From the NCBI GenBank assembly GCA_009777175.1, contig WRMI01000031.1:1-34415 (forward strand): a DNA stretch of 34,415 nt. The letters are read 5' to 3'. Source of the stretch: Marinilabiliaceae bacterium (GTDB lineage Bacteria; Bacteroidota; Bacteroidia; Bacteroidales; Marinilabiliaceae). Shown piece after piece: positions 23,309 to 32,518 of the stretch; position 1 is the stretch's first letter, and each line of letters begins with the position of its first letter. Under the pieces are notes generated by a model that ran no database searches, was not told the DNA's origin, and was given only the letters and a program-made list of their open reading frames with translations. The position numbers and the translations under genes were made by a program.

Positions 23309-24406
23309 ATGACAGAAATAACATCAGGGATCGCCACTACATTTGAAGGAATTTTATGGTTTATATATAGAGTGCTTTTCACGCTGCTTCCTAGCGTCTT
23401 GTTTTTTGTGATACTGTTTATTTTTTGTAATGCCTTTTATCCTGAAATTATTACATCTATTGGAGGGGTATTTCAAAATTCTAATTCTGGAATTGTAGAA
23501 ACATTAGATAATGAGATAAGAATTAATACGGTATTTCAAAATTTTGGTTTTGCAAAATGGATTATTCTGTTAGCAATTGTTTTTTGCATAAATGCCGTTC
23601 TTGCCTCATTAGCACGTTATATAATAAAAGTTTTAAATTTCAATAAAATGTGCAATGATAAATATAGTTCCGATGATCCTTTATTGGATATTTTGAAAGA
23701 TTTGAGCCCTGATATAAAAACTTACATTATTAAAAAAAAAGAAAGTGGAAAGGATGAAATAAAACTTAACCATGGCATCTTTGAGCTAGGCTTTTTAGTT
23801 GGAAGTCAAAACATAAAACAGTTTAATAATTATTTTTGGTTTTCATATACTAATGAGTATATTTATTCTACCACTGCCATAGTTTTTATTTTGTCCTCAC
23901 TAATTCTTATCCCTCTGTATTTGTTCAAAATTTACGGACTTTGTTTTTGGAGTTTTTGCGTTTTTCAGATTGTACAATTAATACTTTCTCTATTAGTCTT
24001 TTTGCTTTCAAAGCTACTAATATTACTAATTTACGATAAAGAAAAGAAAATTAAAGAAAATTTAAAGGATGTTTTTTTTATAAATAAAATATCAAAAGAA
24101 GAAAAATTAAAACAAAAAAAATCAAGGAATAGCCTTTATATTACAGGTTTACCACTATTGGTATTGGTTGCAAGTATGATTGTTCTTTTTATGTCTGATT
24201 TTGATATAAAATGTACATTTGATTGTGAAATAGCATGTAAATCTATTGGAGTATTCCTAATTTCAAACTGCATTCTCTTTTTTATTTGCCCCATCTTATT
24301 TTTGAGGGCTTTTAAAGAGTTTATGCGCGTGGAATATTTGACTATGATGGCATTTGCAAAAGATGGCTACGATAAAAAGATTTCAGAAAAAAAAATAATA
24401 CTATAA
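23309..24406 (+). CDS. Polytopic membrane protein, tandem copy B
   Basis: This 365-residue paralogue of copy A starts 2 bp after it. The N-terminal ~45 residues are nearly identical (VLFTLLPSVLFFVILF is shared), as are the WIILLAIVF and NNYFWF blocks and the end (SNCILFFICPILFLRAFKEF, VEYLTMMAFAKDGYD). It carries extra hydrophilic stretches absent from A: one with FQNSNSGIVETLDNEI, and a lysine-rich loop before the fifth membrane segment. The synthetase gene begins 1 bp after its stop, so translation is probably coupled. Function is unknown. Confidence 0.65.
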   Translation: MTEITSGIATTFEGILWFIYRVLFTLLPSVLFFVILFIFCNAFYPEIITSIGGVFQNSNSGIVETLDNEIRINTVFQNFGFAKWIILLAIVFCINAVLASLARYIIKVLNFNKMCNDKYSSDDPLLDILKDLSPDIKTYIIKKKESGKDEIKLNHGIFELGFLVGSQNIKQFNNYFWFSYTNEYIYSTTAIVFILSSLILIPLYLFKIYGLCFWSFCVFQIVQLILSLLVFLLSKLLILLIYDKEKKIKENLKDVFFINKISKEEKLKQKKSRNSLYITGLPLLVLVASMIVLFMSDFDIKCTFDCEIACKSIGVFLISNCILFFICPILFLRAFKEFMRVEYLTMMAFAKDGYDKKISEKKIIL

Positions 24407-24407
24407 A

Positions 24408-25718
24408 ATGGCAAAAATAGAACCAAGAATTTTTAAAGGCACAAGAGATTTTCTCCCTGATGAAATGATGCACAGAGAAGAAATACAGAATGTAATGAGA
24501 ACCGTATTTCAGAAATATGGTTTTGAACCAATCGAAACACCTGCTATCGAATACCTAAATGTATTGACAGGCAAATATGGCGAAGATGCAGACAGGCTCA
24601 TTTATCGCCTAAACTACAAAACAGGAACAAAAGACGAGGCAGCACTTCATTACGATTTGACGGTTCCTTTTTCGCGGGTTATTGCTATGAATAAAGAGTT
24701 GCCTAAACCTTTTAAACGTTATCAAATCCAACCCGTATGGAGAGCAGATTCTCCTCAACCAAATCAAGGACGGTTCAGGGAGTTCTACCAATGTGATATT
24801 GATGCGGTGGGCAGTAAATCTATGATGGTTGATGCAGAAATTATCTGCATTGTGAATGAAATCCTAACCCTTTTAGGATTTAAAGGTTTTCTTATCAAAG
24901 TAAATAATAGGAAGATTTTAAATGGACTTGTTGCTTATATCGGGCTTGATACTTCCTGGACTGGAGAAATTTGCAGAAATATTGACAAACTTGATAAGAT
25001 TTCATTTGACGAAGTTGCAAAAGAATTAACAGAAAAAAATGTTCCTAGTGCTGTGATTGACAAATTGAAAACAGTTGTTTCGGAAGGAAAAATATCATTA
25101 GATGATGCAGAAGCACTTTTAAAAGGAATACCTGTCGGCGAGGAAGGGGTAAACGAAATGAAAGAGTTGTTTTCATACTTAAATTCAATGAATATTCCCA
25201 AAGAAAATTTCATTTTTGAGATTTCCCTTGCAAGAGGTTTGGATTACTACACAGGACCAATTTTTGAAACAACATTACCACAACATCCGCATATTGGAAG
25301 CTTAACAGGCGGCGGACGATATGATGAGTTAATAGGTCATTTCAGCGGAATAGACACTCCCGCTGTTGGAACGTCTTTGGGACTTGACCGAATTCTTTCT
25401 GCGATGAAACAATTAGGTATGTTAGACAAGGCACAAACAAGAACTAAGGTTTTGGTTACTGCTTTCTCAAAAGAAACGATGCTTGACAGTTTAAGAGTTG
25501 CAAGTATGTTGAGAGAGTCAGGAATTAACACAGAAATTTTTCACGAACCGGTAAAACTGAAATCTCAATTTTCTTATGCAGATAAAAAAGGTATTCGTTA
25601 CGTTGCAATCTTAGGCGAAGATGAAATAAAAAACGGTACGATTACAATCAAAGATATGCAAACGAGGGAACAAAAAGAAATGGCTAATGATGAAATAATA
25701 AAATGGCTAAATTGCTAG
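24408..25718 (+). CDS. hisS: Histidyl-tRNA synthetase, full length
   Basis: The 436-residue class II synthetase has all landmarks. These are GTRDFLPDEM at the N-terminus, a motif 2 region with YDLTVPFSR and RADSPQPNQGRFREFYQCDI, and the two histidine-specific motifs ARGLDYYTGPIF (HisA) and GGGRYDELIGHF (HisB). Motif 3, GTSLGLDRIL, and a complete C-terminal anticodon-binding domain (VLVTAFSKETMLDSL...YVAILGEDEI) follow. YDLTVPFxR is the motif 2 type of Bacteroidetes and eukaryotic enzymes. It charges tRNA-His; a cognate tRNA gene lies 2.1 kb upstream. Because the anticodon domain is present, it is not a HisZ- or truncated-type paralogue. Confidence 0.95.
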   Translation: MAKIEPRIFKGTRDFLPDEMMHREEIQNVMRTVFQKYGFEPIETPAIEYLNVLTGKYGEDADRLIYRLNYKTGTKDEAALHYDLTVPFSRVIAMNKELPKPFKRYQIQPVWRADSPQPNQGRFREFYQCDIDAVGSKSMMVDAEIICIVNEILTLLGFKGFLIKVNNRKILNGLVAYIGLDTSWTGEICRNIDKLDKISFDEVAKELTEKNVPSAVIDKLKTVVSEGKISLDDAEALLKGIPVGEEGVNEMKELFSYLNSMNIPKENFIFEISLARGLDYYTGPIFETTLPQHPHIGSLTGGGRYDELIGHFSGIDTPAVGTSLGLDRILSAMKQLGMLDKAQTRTKVLVTAFSKETMLDSLRVASMLRESGINTEIFHEPVKLKSQFSYADKKGIRYVAILGEDEIKNGTITIKDMQTREQKEMANDEIIKWLNC

Positions 25719-26293
25719 AAAAAGGGATTGTTCAGGTGGAAAACGCACAAGCGTTATGGGCATGTTTGGATAAAAATACGCTGTACGTTCTTTATGACGA
25801 ATGTTTCGGAAATGGTTTTTTTGACCCAACTTGGAGTGGTGAAAAATATACTATTGAAGAGGTTGCAGAAATTTTCGAGGATTATGCAGAAAACGGTATG
25901 TTAGTTTTATGTCAGTGCCAAAATACAAATGAAATTATTGGTTTTTGCGCCGCTTTGCCGTTATCACGAAAAACGGATATAATTGCTGTTATCCAAGAGC
26001 ATTTAGAAGATGCTTTTCTCTATTGGTATTATGCTGACATAGGAGTAAGACCGCAACATAGAAATCAAGGGATAGCAAACAAATTAGCTTGTAATCTGTT
26101 AAAGATATTACCGACCGGCAGAGTTATATTGCGTGTAAGAACTGACAATAATGCTTCCATAGCACTTCATAAAAAACTGGGATTTACAGCACTTGTAAAT
26201 AAATATGGACATGAGGTGCGACAACAAGTACCACAATTGCGCAAAACTGGAGAAATTAAGACTGATGAGAAGATCTATTTTATTAACAAATAA
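25703..26293 (+). CDS. GNAT-family acetyltransferase
   Basis: The 196-residue protein shows GNAT features: a strand before YADIGVRPQHRNQGIANKL, with the acyl-CoA-binding R/Q-x-x-G-x-A loop, and the late LRVRTDNNASIALHKKLGF motif. The first ~60 residues include acidic patches. Its ATG lies inside the synthetase gene (16-bp overlap), so the two are translationally coupled. The acceptor is unknown. Candidates are the imidazole or amine of a histidine derivative, a peptide, or a toxin or antibiotic. Some GNAT-fold enzymes use aminoacyl-tRNA as donor, which would fit the tRNA/synthetase context, but this sequence reads like an ordinary acetyl-CoA-type motif. Confidence 0.85.
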   Translation: MAKLLEKGIVQVENAQALWACLDKNTLYVLYDECFGNGFFDPTWSGEKYTIEEVAEIFEDYAENGMLVLCQCQNTNEIIGFCAALPLSRKTDIIAVIQEHLEDAFLYWYYADIGVRPQHRNQGIANKLACNLLKILPTGRVILRVRTDNNASIALHKKLGFTALVNKYGHEVRQQVPQLRKTGEIKTDEKIYFINK

Positions 26294-26312
26294 TGCATTA
26301 TGAAAAGAAAGT

Positions 26313-26987
26313 ATGAACTATTACTCAAAAAATCTAAATGCAAATAAATTACATAAATGTTATGAAATTGCCCCTCCAAGAATACAGCAACTTCTAACAG
26401 CAGAAATAGATTTCATTTTAAGAAATATCTGCAAAGATGATATTGTATTGGATTTGGGTTGTGGCTATGGGAGAGTTGCTATTGAATTAGCTAAAAAAGC
26501 AAAAAAGATTATCGGTATTGATATTTCACAAAACAATATTGAATTGGCTAAAAGCTTGTATCAACACATTCATAATCTAGAATTTTATAAAATGAACGCA
26601 GTAGAATTGGCTTTTCATGCTGATATATTCGATGTTACGATTTGTGTCCAAAACGGTATTTCCGCTTTTAATGAAGACCCTTATTTGCTATTGACGGAAA
26701 CGTTGAGAGTAACAAAAAAAGGAGGCATACTTTTGTTCTCTTCTTATTCGGATAAAATTTGGCAAAACAGATTACATTGGTTTCAAATTCAGTCCGAGGA
26801 AAAACTATTAGGAGAAATAGATTATGCAAAAACAAAAAATGGTATTATTGTTTGTAAAGATGGTTTTAAAGCAATCACTTATTCTGAAAATGATTTTTTA
26901 ACATTAGCTTCGAAGTTTAATGTTGATGTAATTATCCACGAAGTGGACGATTCTATTATTTTTTGCGAAATTACGAAAATTTTATAA
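26313..26987 (+). CDS. Class I SAM-dependent methyltransferase
   Basis: In the 224-residue protein, motif I reads IVLDLGCGYGRVAIELA (about residues 44-60). Motif II is KIIGIDISQNNIELA with the acidic ribose-binding D, then FDVTICVQNGIS (motif IV region) and VTKKGGILLFSSYSD. It belongs to the small-molecule methyltransferase fold (Methyltransf_11/25-like). It starts 19 bp after the GNAT gene and ends the series. Substrate is unknown; methylation of a histidine- or urocanate-derived product is an inference from context only. The start at 26313 is preferred because the ATG at 26293 closes after eight codons. Confidence 0.88.
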   Translation: MNYYSKNLNANKLHKCYEIAPPRIQQLLTAEIDFILRNICKDDIVLDLGCGYGRVAIELAKKAKKIIGIDISQNNIELAKSLYQHIHNLEFYKMNAVELAFHADIFDVTICVQNGISAFNEDPYLLLTETLRVTKKGGILLFSSYSDKIWQNRLHWFQIQSEEKLLGEIDYAKTKNGIIVCKDGFKAITYSENDFLTLASKFNVDVIIHEVDDSIIFCEITKIL

Positions 26988-27060
26988 TTTTCGCAGCCAC
27001 AGCAGTTGAAGTTGCCACTACGCCAAGCCACTGGTACGTAGTACACAAGCGGGGGACAGC
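26988..27060. other. Short G+C-richer junction between convergent genes
   Basis: This stretch is clearly less AT-rich than its surroundings and is noncoding. It contains the segment CCACTGGTACGTAGTACACA, which includes a TACGTA palindrome. It separates the methyltransferase gene from the convergent methylase-helicase gene. It could be a recombination scar or the edge of an inserted cassette. No hairpin terminator is evident. Confidence 0.3.
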
Positions 27061-30000
27061 CTACATTTTCACCCCAAAATCTTTCCTGTTTTTCCCCACA
27101 CCTTTCCCAACTTTTGCAGTCTTCCCATCATTTTCAATAAATTTCTCAAGTTCTGATATTTCATTTTTGAGGGTGTCGATTTTTTCAGAATAATCCATAA
27201 AACCGTCTTTGATAGTTTTGGTGTGGGTGCGGATATTATGTTCACAGTTTGTTATTTCTCGGTTAGATGCCCTTTTTCTCATTTCCATTGAATCGAAACT
27301 TTTTCTTATCAGTCTGCCGTATGGTTCGGGGGTTGTGGTTAGTTCGCAGGTTGAATGGGGATTTTTGTAAACGTTGCCTGTAATATCGGAACGTACTGAC
27401 ATGTAATTTTTTATTTTTCCCGATATATCTTGGTGGGCATTAATTATTACTGAATAATCACCCTTTCTGAAAACCTCTTCCGCATCAGGATAGGGATTTT
27501 GTTTTAATGATTCGTCGGCTCGCTCTTTTATGTATTTGCCGATTTCGGTATCACCTGTTAAAATTGTTCCGCCTTTTAACGTAATAGTAAATTCCTCTTC
27601 AGGATTTTTAACGGTGGGGAACGTTGATTGATAGGCTTCTATGTCTTTATCTAACTGCGTTATTTCATTATTGCTTTTTTCAATCTTTTTTGTTGCTATT
27701 GAAATACTGTATTCGGCATTTGAAATCTGCTCTTTGCTTGTTGCCTGTAAATTTTCAAGGTTTTGCAACTCTTTTTCTTTTTTTATCTTTTCAATTAATT
27801 CTGTTTTACCGTTGATTGCGGCTGCAAATTCTCCGAATGTTATTGAATCTTCGCTCTTTTCTTCTATCTCCCTTGTTGATACGGCAGAGTGTTTTACCTG
27901 TTCTATAAAATTTGCTTTTGTTGCCAACAAACCAAATTTATAGGCATCAAGACTGTTTTCGGTAGCATAACAAAATGTATCTACAACGTTGTTACAATGC
28001 TCTTGTGCTACTTTGTTACCGTATCTTTCAAAGCGACCGTTGCGCTGTTCGTAATCTTTGGGCATCCAAGGGATGTCAAGGTGATGACCCGCAACGACAC
28101 GCTGCTGAATGTTTTTACCTGTTCCCATAGTTTGAGTTGAGCCGATGGCTATGCGGAACTCGCCGCTGTTTACTTTTTCCTCAAATTCCTCAATCTTTTT
28201 TTCGTTAATGTTATAATCGTGGACGAAAGCAATCTCTTTTTCAGGAATACTGTAATCATTAACAAGCAAATTTTTTATTTCGTCATAAATGTTTAAATCA
28301 CCTTTAGTGGTGGGAGTTCCTACATCTGAAAATATAAGTTGCGTACCTTTTACGTGGTCATATTTACGGTAATATTCATCAACTTTTTCGCATAAGGCAA
28401 AAAGTTTACTTCCGTCACTCATTGTATAGTTTGGATTGACAAGCCTCATGTCTATACTCATCTTTTTTGCTTCGTTTGTGGCAATCAGCATTTTTGCAAA
28501 TAGTTGATTATGGGTAAATTCACGTCCAATTACAGATGGGTTGCCTGTTTGAGCAAATTCTATAAGCCTTTGCGAATATTCCATTTGCGCTTCCGTTGCG
28601 GGAATTTTTATCAGTAGTTCATTTTTTTGCGGTTTATCAATGGCAAGGTTACTGTCGGTGATGACGTGCGCAATGTCGTTATATAATTTTGACAATTCGG
28701 GGACTTTCAGAAAACGGCGGAATCTGTCTCTTTTCTTTATTTCGTTGGTAACAGTTATTTCATATTCTTTTGATTTTTCTGCAAAAGTTTTTGCCCAAGC
28801 GTCAAAAGTTTCCATTTTTAACTCGCTAAGTTTGTTGGGACGTAAATATTTGAGTAACAGATACATTTCTGTTAAAGAATTTGATATCGTTGTTCCGCTT
28901 GAGAAAGTTGCGCCTTTGTCTCCGCCGTGCAATGACTGTAAATATCGTATTGCACAAAGTAGATTTAAAGCACGTTTGCTTCCCGCCTGATTACCAAGTC
29001 CACTTATGCGGCTGTGTCTTGTTGAATACTCAAGATTTTTGAATTGTTGTGATTCATCAACAAAAATATGGTCTATTCCTAATTTGTCAAAAGAAGGCAG
29101 GTTGTCTTTTTTGATGCTGTCAAGGGTATATTTTAGTTTATTTTCAAGGTTTTCTTTGCGTATGTTCAGCCCTTTTATTTGCATTTTGTTTGGTTCTCTG
29201 TCTTCGTTGAGTATATCCAAATCAACTTCAAGGTTGTTAAGTTCATTCTTTATAACATTGATGGTGGTTTCGGGCGGTAAAGGAATTTTTTCAAATTGTT
29301 CGTGGGTCATGACAATTACATCGTAGTCGTTGTTCATCATACGCAATAAAAATTCTTTTCTATTTTCGGGCTGCATATTCTTTTTTGTTGGAAACAGCAC
29401 TTTCGCTCTCGGATAAGCCTTTTTTATGTCTTGATATATTGCAGGAACATTTGCTTTTAGCGCAATAACCAACGGTTTTTTTGCTATTCCCATTCTTTTC
29501 ATTGTTATTGCAGACATAGCTATAACAAGCGTTTTGCCTGACCCAACTTTATGGTCGATAATTCCTCCATTGTTTGAAATTATTTGCCATGCTGCTTCTA
29601 TTTGATGATTCCTTGGCAAAAATGTTTCTACATCATTGAATATAAGAGAATTAACTGTATTATCTTTCTTTAAATGCTGTAAATGCGTTAAAAAATAGGT
29701 ATTTTCAATTTCTGAATGAAATTGTGGGTTATACTTTATAAATTCTGAAAACTTCTGTTTTATTCTGTTAATATTTGATTCTACTTGGTTTATCGCTTTG
29801 TGGTCAGTGTATGTGATGTCGTTAACTTTATAAGTAATTTCGGGCAGCGTATCACTCAAAGCGTGTGCAATAACTTCTTTTGAGCGTATAGTTCTACCGT
29901 TTATGCATTTTACGTTGTATAGACCCTCATATAGCGGCGGCGTAAATTGCTCTAACGATATTTTATAAGAATCAAGCCCTTTCAAGTATTTTATGCTATA

Positions 30001-32481
30001 ATCTCCTCCCATCAAGTCGGAAATAAATGTGGAATAGATTTTTTCGTTAAGCCATCTTTCGCCAAAATTTGGATTAATCTCTTTAACAGAAAAGGATTTG
30101 GGCAAAATATTTTCAAGTTCACTGATTAATTGCATTTTATTTTCACTGTCCAAATCAAAAGTATCGTTATTTTTAAGTGCTTGTATTTTGTCGTGTATTC
30201 TTCCGCTTGTAAATTCGCTCCACGTTGTAATTTCAAAATCAGTATCCAAATACAATCTAAAATTTTCATTAGCCTCAACAGAGTTCCAATCTTTTGGAAA
30301 TATGGGATTTATGGCTAATAATTTTTTATCAATGCCCTCTTTTATTATATCGTCTGTGCTTCTGTTCAACAGGTTAGAAATCTCGGTAATATTGACTTTT
30401 CCGTGGCTATAAAGGGAGTATGTAATGGCATCTTGAAGGTTGTCAATTTTCAATTCATTCAACCTGTCAATGTGCATTGATTTAAAGAAAATATCACTTT
30501 TCAGATGTTCACCGTGTTCTTCCCACTCAAGTGCCTTTATTTCATTACAGAACGAATCTCTTTCTATTATTTTTTTGTTAGAATTTTCGTTTAGATTTCC
30601 AAATTTTTCTACAAATTCATCATAAACATTATTTAATGCTGTTCTTTGAGATTCTATTTCCGTTACCGGTTCTTTGAGATTTTCAAGGTGAGTTAGTATT
30701 TGATATTGTTTTCTTATCTCAATAATACCTTTGGCTTTCCTTAATTTTTCACCTGTAAATTGTAATTTTTCATAACTCCATTCATTATCTTGGTCTTTTA
30801 TTAGTCTTCGAATGGAATTATCAATAGAGAAAAGATTGCCTTCCTTTAAATAGTTATTGTCAATAAATTCCTGCGATAATTTTAGTGAAGATATTGATTT
30901 TATTACAGTTTCTTCTCTTTCGGGCTTTTTGGTTTCTTTTATTTCTTGTGGCTGTTCATCGGTTTTTCTTTCTTCTGCTATTGGTTTTCCTTCTTCGATT
31001 AAAGAAAACAAATCTCGTACAGGTTCTACTTTTATTGTCGGTTTAGAAACCGTCTCTTTTTTCTGTGCCGGTTCACTTGTCGGTATTTGTGTTTGTAGTT
31101 CTTGAGATAATGGCACAAATAAATTTAAAGGCTGTTTTATCAAATAATCCAACAATTTATTTGTTACAGTTTCTTTTTTATACAAAGGAAACATCCATGC
31201 TGAATTTCTGACATTCCATATTCCGCCTAATTCTTTGATGTAATTCCTGTGTTGATATGTATCTCCTCGAAACACAAATGCTTTTTCTGAAATAGGTACT
31301 AACTCTATATTATATGTTGCAAGCGAAGGCTCTAATTTCGGCTTTTTGGAATTCAAACTGACTGACAGTTCAATGTTTGAACGCAGTTTGTTTAAATAAT
31401 CTTCTGTTGATTTTACTGTTAATATTTTTTTACCACCGTGAAAACTGCCAATTTCAAAATTTCCATGTACCTTTTCGGGATTTTTAATGTAAAATTCATT
31501 CACATTAAATTCATGTTCTCCCATCTCTTTTTTAACAGAATTGACAAAAGCTTGCTCTTGTTCCGTTGCCTCTTTAATATTCGTTAGTGGCTTTTCTCTT
31601 TTTTGTAGGATGATAATATCAGAACAAACAGTAGTTCCTGCATCTTTAAAGGCAGAATCGGGGAGGCGTTCGGCGGTAATAAGTTTTGTATTTAGTATAA
31701 GGTACTCCCTCAAATATTGATTCGTGGGAGCATCCATCACTCCCGATGCAGTAATAAATGCAATAATTCCGTTTTCATTTAAATGAGATATCCCTTTGGT
31801 AAAAAAGTAGCTGTGTATCTGTTTTAGTGATTTTTTTTGAGCGATATCTTTACTTTTGAAAAACAGAGGGTCATAAACGGTTACATTTCCAAAAGGTATA
31901 TTTGATGTAATGAAGTCAAACTTTTTTCCTTCAACGGTTTCTGTAACTGATTCAAAAGGTTTATTATAAATATTTTCTTCAGTAATTTTTTGAGCAAACC
32001 AAGCGGCTGTGCGTTCTTTTTCAAATCCTGTAATTTCAAAATCATTGTTTTTCAGTATATCTTTCAGTTCGGTGATGTAGTTACCAGTGCCAGTGCAAGG
32101 GTCAAGAATCTGAATTGTACCACTATTTGAAAAAATATTTTTAAGCGGCTCAACCATTGCTCTAACCAAATGAGGCGGAGTGTAAAAAGAAGTTAAAACA
32201 CTATTTGTCAAAGATGTAAACATCTCTTCTCCTTTTGGTGCTTTTGTTTGATATTCAGTTAATATCAAATCTTTTAACTTCCTTACATCTTCTTTGAATT
32301 GCTCGTTGGATTTTGCCCACTGCCCCGGTTTATCAGGATTAAGTGAAATTTCTTTTAATCCGCCATATCCCTGATATAGCTGCAATTTCTGTTTGTCCCA
32401 CTTTTTTGGCACTCTTTTGTTTCCATCAAAAGCCTCTTTTATTGCCAAAAAATTATTTTCAAAAGCAAGTTTTTTATTCAT
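27061..32481 (-). CDS. Giant N6-adenine methylase plus SNF2-like helicase fusion
   Basis: In the 1806-residue protein, an N-terminal methylase domain has LDPCTGTGNYITEL (about residues 126-139; SAM motif) and SNIPFG (about 193-198), a variant of the NPPY catalytic motif. A middle linker has a lysine- and glutamate-rich stretch (about residues 460-540). A superfamily 2 helicase follows: Walker A DHKVGSGKTLVI (about residue 975), a DESQ box in HIFVDESQQF (about 1142), and motifs V/VI in TMGTGKNIQQ and QRNGRFERYG (about 1455-1490). The C-terminus is coiled-coil. Such proteins are common on Bacteroidetes plasmids and conjugative elements and probably methylate or protect incoming DNA; their exact role is unsettled. 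Confidence 0.88.
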   Translation of the reverse strand: MNKKLAFENNFLAIKEAFDGNKRVPKKWDKQKLQLYQGYGGLKEISLNPDKPGQWAKSNEQFKEDVRKLKDLILTEYQTKAPKGEEMFTSLTNSVLTSFYTPPHLVRAMVEPLKNIFSNSGTIQILDPCTGTGNYITELKDILKNNDFEITGFEKERTAAWFAQKITEENIYNKPFESVTETVEGKKFDFITSNIPFGNVTVYDPLFFKSKDIAQKKSLKQIHSYFFTKGISHLNENGIIAFITASGVMDAPTNQYLREYLILNTKLITAERLPDSAFKDAGTTVCSDIIILQKREKPLTNIKEATEQEQAFVNSVKKEMGEHEFNVNEFYIKNPEKVHGNFEIGSFHGGKKILTVKSTEDYLNKLRSNIELSVSLNSKKPKLEPSLATYNIELVPISEKAFVFRGDTYQHRNYIKELGGIWNVRNSAWMFPLYKKETVTNKLLDYLIKQPLNLFVPLSQELQTQIPTSEPAQKKETVSKPTIKVEPVRDLFSLIEEGKPIAEERKTDEQPQEIKETKKPEREETVIKSISSLKLSQEFIDNNYLKEGNLFSIDNSIRRLIKDQDNEWSYEKLQFTGEKLRKAKGIIEIRKQYQILTHLENLKEPVTEIESQRTALNNVYDEFVEKFGNLNENSNKKIIERDSFCNEIKALEWEEHGEHLKSDIFFKSMHIDRLNELKIDNLQDAITYSLYSHGKVNITEISNLLNRSTDDIIKEGIDKKLLAINPIFPKDWNSVEANENFRLYLDTDFEITTWSEFTSGRIHDKIQALKNNDTFDLDSENKMQLISELENILPKSFSVKEINPNFGERWLNEKIYSTFISDLMGGDYSIKYLKGLDSYKISLEQFTPPLYEGLYNVKCINGRTIRSKEVIAHALSDTLPEITYKVNDITYTDHKAINQVESNINRIKQKFSEFIKYNPQFHSEIENTYFLTHLQHLKKDNTVNSLIFNDVETFLPRNHQIEAAWQIISNNGGIIDHKVGSGKTLVIAMSAITMKRMGIAKKPLVIALKANVPAIYQDIKKAYPRAKVLFPTKKNMQPENRKEFLLRMMNNDYDVIVMTHEQFEKIPLPPETTINVIKNELNNLEVDLDILNEDREPNKMQIKGLNIRKENLENKLKYTLDSIKKDNLPSFDKLGIDHIFVDESQQFKNLEYSTRHSRISGLGNQAGSKRALNLLCAIRYLQSLHGGDKGATFSSGTTISNSLTEMYLLLKYLRPNKLSELKMETFDAWAKTFAEKSKEYEITVTNEIKKRDRFRRFLKVPELSKLYNDIAHVITDSNLAIDKPQKNELLIKIPATEAQMEYSQRLIEFAQTGNPSVIGREFTHNQLFAKMLIATNEAKKMSIDMRLVNPNYTMSDGSKLFALCEKVDEYYRKYDHVKGTQLIFSDVGTPTTKGDLNIYDEIKNLLVNDYSIPEKEIAFVHDYNINEKKIEEFEEKVNSGEFRIAIGSTQTMGTGKNIQQRVVAGHHLDIPWMPKDYEQRNGRFERYGNKVAQEHCNNVVDTFCYATENSLDAYKFGLLATKANFIEQVKHSAVSTREIEEKSEDSITFGEFAAAINGKTELIEKIKKEKELQNLENLQATSKEQISNAEYSISIATKKIEKSNNEITQLDKDIEAYQSTFPTVKNPEEEFTITLKGGTILTGDTEIGKYIKERADESLKQNPYPDAEEVFRKGDYSVIINAHQDISGKIKNYMSVRSDITGNVYKNPHSTCELTTTPEPYGRLIRKSFDSMEMRKRASNREITNCEHNIRTHTKTIKDGFMDYSEKIDTLKNEISELEKFIENDGKTAKVGKGVGKNRKDFGVKM

Positions 32482-32518
32482 TATTGAAAGTCAAAATACC
32501 TGTTATCTCGGTTTGCAT

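Noticed and set aside
24408..25718. HisZ-like or catalytically inactive HisRS paralogue
   Set aside because: The motif 2, HisA, HisB and motif 3 regions and the anticodon-binding domain are all present.
26963..27193. 76-codon plus-strand frame at the methyltransferase/helicase junction
   Set aside because: It overlaps the ends of two convergent genes, and the Phe/Ser/Pro-rich residues are the complement of the helicase C-terminal coding sequence.
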